A stretch of 8,642 nucleotides of DNA, taken from NCBI GenBank assembly GCA_023145395.1, contig JAGLDW010000733.1, positions 1 to 8,642 on the forward strand. Direction: 5' to 3'. This DNA comes from Lentisphaeria bacterium. Its GTDB lineage: Bacteria > Verrucomicrobiota > Lentisphaeria > Oligosphaerales > Lenti-02. Both the position numbers and the translations under genes were made by a program. Positions 6,424 to 8,642 of the stretch are shown piece after piece. Numbering within the stretch: the stretch's first letter is position 1; the number at the start of each line of letters is the position of its first letter. A model generated the notes under the pieces. It was not told the origin of the DNA, searched no databases, and saw only the letters and a list, made by a program, of their open reading frames with translations.

Positions 6424-6708
6424 GCCACTGGCATTTTTCCGCGCCTGTCATTTGGGCTGGTGTTTCTGAGATGGCGCTTGTTCACCGAATGGCTCCGACG
6501 AAAAAAGCGTGTTGGATGAGGTTGCGCACCTTCCCGAAGCAGTGTAGCTTTTCGAGTCGGCTGGAGAAATGGCGAGTTATGACGAGACAGAGGGCGAGAC
6601 CCCAAGCATCTCTGTAGTCGCTTCTCGCGAACGATTTTGGATCTAGCCGGAAGTGTCGAAACGGGATTGAGAGAAGAAGAGAGTCGAAAAGAGAAAAGGG
6701 AGAGTACT

Positions 6709-7542
6709 ATGAGTATGCTGTCAATTGGTGTCATGGTCGTTGCCGTTATTGGTATGTTGGTTGGTCTGTCGAAGCAGAAAGCGGGTGCCGCGTGGGGCAA
6801 ACCAGTCGCGATCGCCTGCATCATCGTTGCCTTGGGAGTCGCTCTACTCAACATTGGCCAGACAGTTACTGGCAATGATGGGAACACGGCAGGGGTTGTC
6901 AAGGCGGAAATGTACTACCAGAAGGTCGGCGGGAAGAAGCTCGGCATGTATTTGGCCGAGAAGTTCCCCGGATCAAAGGTGCTGGTGATTACTGAACCCA
7001 CAATGGGAGCCGCCGCAAGCACGCCCAACAACACGATTGAGGGGTTGAAAGAGGGCTTTGGCACAAGCATCACCGTTGTCGATGTTGTCAGCCCTGACAT
7101 CCCGAAGGAACTGAAGGGCAAGTTCTCTGCCGAAATGCCTCCTGCCGAGATGGCTGGTGGAGAGGGCATGGAAGAAATGCTTCCCCCGCTGGAGTATTGG
7201 TTCACCGGTCCGGTTCTTGACAAGTTGCTGGGCAAATACGAGGGCAAGTTTGATATGGTCGTGACTACGATCGGCCTGCCTCAGAATGGCCTGAAGAACT
7301 GCAAAAAACTCTGGAAAGTGAAACCCAAGGTCGCCATCGCCAATGGCTCCATCTACGAGTACAAAGGATTGTTTCTCCAGAAGTACATTGCTGCCGCAGT
7401 CACCTACAATCCGGGTGCAAAGTACGATGACGACACGCCTCCGAAAGACTTGGATGCCGCCTTCGACAAGCGTTTCCTGCTGGTGACGATGGAGAATGTC
7501 AACGATATCGCCGCGAAGCACGGTGACATCTTCAAGAAGTAG
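6709..7542 (+). CDS. Unrecognised membrane-anchored protein with probable extracytoplasmic domain
   Basis: This is a 277-residue protein I cannot assign to a named family. Two hydrophobic helices occupy about 3-20 and 33-50. The loop between them (SKQKAGAAWGKP) is basic and probably cytoplasmic, which places the remaining 225 residues outside the cytoplasm. That part has alternating strands and helices: GKKLGMYLAEKFPGSKVLVITEP (75-97), GTSITVVDVVSP (118-129), KFDMVVTTIGLP (180-191), KPKVAIANGS (205-214), and FLLVTMENV (256-264). The pattern recalls the periplasmic-binding or sugar-binding Rossmann-like fold, but this is inference only. A flexible acidic segment rich in Met, Pro and Gly lies at 140-160. 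The ATG at 6709 is chosen over the upstream open frame because GGGAGAG lies just before it and the extra residues (Arg/Glu-rich) look like translated leader. Tandem hairpins, the second a strong terminator, follow the stop, so the gene may be transcribed alone. Confidence 0.85.
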   Translation: MSMLSIGVMVVAVIGMLVGLSKQKAGAAWGKPVAIACIIVALGVALLNIGQTVTGNDGNTAGVVKAEMYYQKVGGKKLGMYLAEKFPGSKVLVITEPTMGAAASTPNNTIEGLKEGFGTSITVVDVVSPDIPKELKGKFSAEMPPAEMAGGEGMEEMLPPLEYWFTGPVLDKLLGKYEGKFDMVVTTIGLPQNGLKNCKKLWKVKPKVAIANGSIYEYKGLFLQKYIAAAVTYNPGAKYDDDTPPKDLDAAFDKRFLLVTMENVNDIAAKHGDIFKK

Positions 7543-7555
7543 ACAGTGCGGATTT

Positions 7556-7572
7556 TCGGTTGTAGCAACCGA
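7556..7572 (+). repeat. Perfect hairpin between the two-TM protein gene and the terminator
   Basis: TCGGTTG and CAACCGA form a perfect 7-bp stem with a TAG loop, extendable by a G-U and an A-U pair. It begins 13 nt after the stop codon of the upstream gene. There is no T tract. Its right arm can alternatively pair with the following terminator hairpin (see findings). Confidence 0.5.
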
Positions 7573-7586
7573 GACAGGATTCAAAG

Positions 7587-7627
7587 AGGCCCGCTGGTTG
7601 CTTTCGGCACCAGCGGGCCTTTTTTTT
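7587..7627 (+). terminator. Intrinsic terminator
   Basis: AGGCCCGCTGGT (7587-7598) pairs perfectly with ACCAGCGGGCCT (7609-7620) to give a 12-bp GC-rich stem with a 10-nt loop, followed by eight Ts (7620-7627). It ends transcription of the gene at 6709-7542. It sits only 15 nt before the araD ATG, so it lies either upstream of, or inside, the araD leader. Confidence 0.93.
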
Positions 7628-7642
7628 CAACGGGAGGCGGCG

Positions 7643-8341
7643 ATGGATCATCCCCTTGTTGAACTTCGTGAAGCCGTGTGCGGAGCGAACCAGGATCTTG
7701 TGCGTGCCGGGCTTGTGATGTGCACTTGGGGAAATGTGAGCGGGATCGACCGCGCCGTCGGTGTTGTCGCCATCAAACCGAGTGGTATCGACTATGCCAG
7801 CTTGGCACCTGATGACATTGTACTTGTCGATCTGGAGGGCAATCCTTTGGAGGATGCACTTCGCCCATCGTCCGACCTGCCTACTCATCTTGAGATCTAT
7901 CGTCGCTTCCCCGAAGTGGGGGGCATTGCTCACACGCACAGTGCCGCCGCGTCGTCGTTCGCGCAGGCTTGTAGGCCATTGCCTTGCCTTGGCACGACGC
8001 ACGCCGATCACTTCCGTGGCGCCGTGCCTATCACAAGGGACCTGACAGACGAGGAGACGGAAGCGGACTACGAGCTGAACACGGGAAGATTGATCGTGGA
8101 GACTTTCGCCCAGCAGTCGCCCATGGATGTCCCCGCTGTGCTTGTGGCCCGGCACGGACCGTTCGCCTGGGGAGCAGATCCTGCAGCAGCGGTCAAGAAC
8201 AGCGTTGTGCTCGAGGCTTGTGCGAGGATGGCCATCGACACTTTCTCGCTGGACCCAGACCCAGGCGATTTTCCGCAGCATCTCCTTGACCGGCACTTCA
8301 ACCGGAAGCATGGGGTCGATTCATATTACGGCCAGGACTGA
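7643..8341 (+). CDS. araD: L-ribulose-5-phosphate 4-epimerase
   Basis: This is a 232-residue class II aldolase-fold enzyme, matching the usual AraD length. It interconverts L-ribulose 5-phosphate and D-xylulose 5-phosphate in L-arabinose or L-ascorbate use. Compared with E. coli AraD as I recall it, conserved blocks are TWGNVSGID (28-36) and IKPSGIDY (44-51) for phosphate binding, and SSDLPTH (76-82). The HTHS zinc-binding pair follows (H97, H99), then GTTHADHFRG (117-126) with the catalytic Asp122, and RHGPFAWG with zinc ligand H171. The C-terminal RKHGVDSYYGQD carries the second catalytic residue, Tyr229. All metal and catalytic positions look intact. The ATG at 7643 follows GGGAGG by 5 nt. 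The frame is open upstream through the terminator, but that part is not AraD-like. A strong terminator immediately upstream leaves no space for a promoter after it. No araA or araB is in the window. A related fuculose- or ribulose-phosphate enzyme is less likely given the exact motif match. Confidence 0.95.
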   Translation: MDHPLVELREAVCGANQDLVRAGLVMCTWGNVSGIDRAVGVVAIKPSGIDYASLAPDDIVLVDLEGNPLEDALRPSSDLPTHLEIYRRFPEVGGIAHTHSAAASSFAQACRPLPCLGTTHADHFRGAVPITRDLTDEETEADYELNTGRLIVETFAQQSPMDVPAVLVARHGPFAWGADPAAAVKNSVVLEACARMAIDTFSLDPDPGDFPQHLLDRHFNRKHGVDSYYGQD

Positions 8342-8398
8342 GCGGCAGCAGGAGGGTCACGAGAAGTTTCGTGGCTGAGAACATGCTGTGCCAGCTGA

Positions 8399-8641
8399 CT
8401 TCATGGAGATGGCTGGTTCGTGGCGATTGGCAGGCAGTTCCTGCGGACCCCGCAGGGCAAGTGGGTTGATTTCCGGGTTCGCTGTCCTCTTGGATGGGTG
8501 CCCAGGGGCACATACGCACTGATCGTGCCGTTGCAAGGCGTGCCCCCTGGAGGGGCGAGCGGTCCGCGAGCCGCCACAATGCACATCCGTTGCCCATGGG
8601 AGGGCGAAGCTCCCGCTGAGCTGCGTCCCTTTTGCCCCCTG
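8399..8641 (+). CDS. Doubtful open frame running off the right edge
   Basis: After a TGA at 8396-8398 this frame stays open for 81 codons to the window end. The first part (GDGWFVAIGRQFLRTPQGKW) and the central GTYALIVPLQGVPP look moderately protein-like. No good start exists: the only early candidate is a GTG at 8420 with GGAG about 12 nt before it. The last third is the translation of two REP-like units, which weakens the case. It could be a gene fragment, a partial gene or non-coding sequence. I do not recognise a family. Confidence 0.2.
8440..8456. repeat. 7-bp GC-rich hairpin downstream of araD
   Basis: CCTGCGG and CCGCAGG form a perfect 7-bp stem around ACC, about 100 nt after the araD stop. 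No T tract follows, so it is not a classical terminator. It may still be a processing or stability element, or chance in GC-rich DNA. Confidence 0.35.
8548..8622. repeat. Pair of REP-like palindromic units
   Basis: Two related 26-nt units, at 8548-8573 (starting TGGAGGGGCGAGCGG) and 8597-8622 (starting TGGGAGGGCGAAGCTCCC), lie 49 nt apart in the same orientation. The second can form two alternative hairpins: GGGAG/CTCCC (8598-8602 with 8610-8614) and AGCTC/GAGCT (8608-8612 with 8618-8622). Translated, the second unit reads WEGEAPAEL. From memory, such peptides are a common artefact of interspersed repeats in Verrucomicrobiota-type genomes. Only two copies are seen here, so repeat status rests on that recollection. 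Confidence 0.45.
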
Positions 8642-8642
8642 A

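Larger units (their letters stand above)
6211..6708. other. Intergenic region between divergent gcvH and the two-TM protein gene
   Basis: This 498-nt stretch holds no frame that looks coding. It must contain the control regions of gcvH (leftward) and the gene at 6709 (rightward), but I found no convincing -35/-10 pair in either direction. Visible elements are the gcvH Shine-Dalgarno sequence at the left end, a 16-nt inverted repeat at 6408-6423, and a strongly purine-rich leader at about 6663-6704 just before the ATG at 6709. Confidence 0.6.

Noticed and set aside
6973..7584. 203-codon open frame on the minus strand
   Set aside because: It is antisense to the two-TM protein gene, which has a good ribosome binding site and terminator. 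No domain is visible in the antisense frame.
7532..8311. 259-codon open frame on the minus strand
   Set aside because: It is antisense to araD, whose catalytic and zinc-binding residues are complete.
1..8642. CRISPR array, tRNA, rRNA, transposase or defence system
   Set aside because: I saw no regularly spaced repeats, no tRNA-like cloverleaf with CCA end, no transposase motifs and no known defence genes by reading both strands.

Overview
The window is a bacterial chromosomal segment. It holds nine recognisable genes or gene remnants, plus one doubtful open frame at the right edge. Gene content and layout suggest a Gram-negative-type bacterium. YidC has the long periplasmic-domain form. A lysine sits where Proteobacteria have the groove arginine. 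The KhpB/Jag protein is short, and mnmE is absent after jag. Two short REP-like units at the right edge resemble repeats I associate with Verrucomicrobiota, Kiritimatiellota and Lentisphaerota. The PVC superphylum is therefore my best guess, but it is an inference and not proven by the sequence.

Left block (about 1-1680, + strand): a 5'-truncated U32-peptidase-like protein with a cysteine cluster overlaps, by ATGA, a D-2-hydroxyacid dehydrogenase gene. The dehydrogenase loses its family similarity at about nt 1597 through an apparent frameshift. It has no catalytic C-terminal third and runs antisense into the neighbouring block. This looks like a decayed gene at a rearrangement junction, or an assembly join.

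Central block (1680-6210, - strand), in transcription order: gcvH (glycine cleavage H protein), then the conserved rpmH-rnpA-yidD-yidC-jag cluster, then a gene for an unrecognised 5-6-TM membrane protein only 2 nt after jag. The cluster links ribosome assembly (L34), tRNA 5' maturation (RNase P protein), membrane protein insertion (YidD/YidC) and an RNA-binding regulator (KhpB/Jag). A candidate sigma70-type promoter lies upstream of rpmH. rpmH itself is only 44 aa.

Right block (6211-8642, + strand): a 498-nt intergenic region separates gcvH from a divergently transcribed, unrecognised protein with two N-terminal membrane segments and a probable extracytoplasmic domain. It is preceded by a very purine-rich leader. 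Two consecutive hairpins follow, the second a textbook intrinsic terminator, placed immediately before the ribosome binding site of araD (L-ribulose-5-phosphate 4-epimerase). The hairpins can be drawn with an alternative pairing, so they may act on araD expression. The last 300 nt hold a weak open frame and the two REP-like units.

I found no CRISPR array, tRNA, rRNA, transposase or defence system. The most interesting leads are the unrecognised membrane protein coupled to jag, the two-TM anchored protein at 6709-7542, and the structured leader in front of araD.
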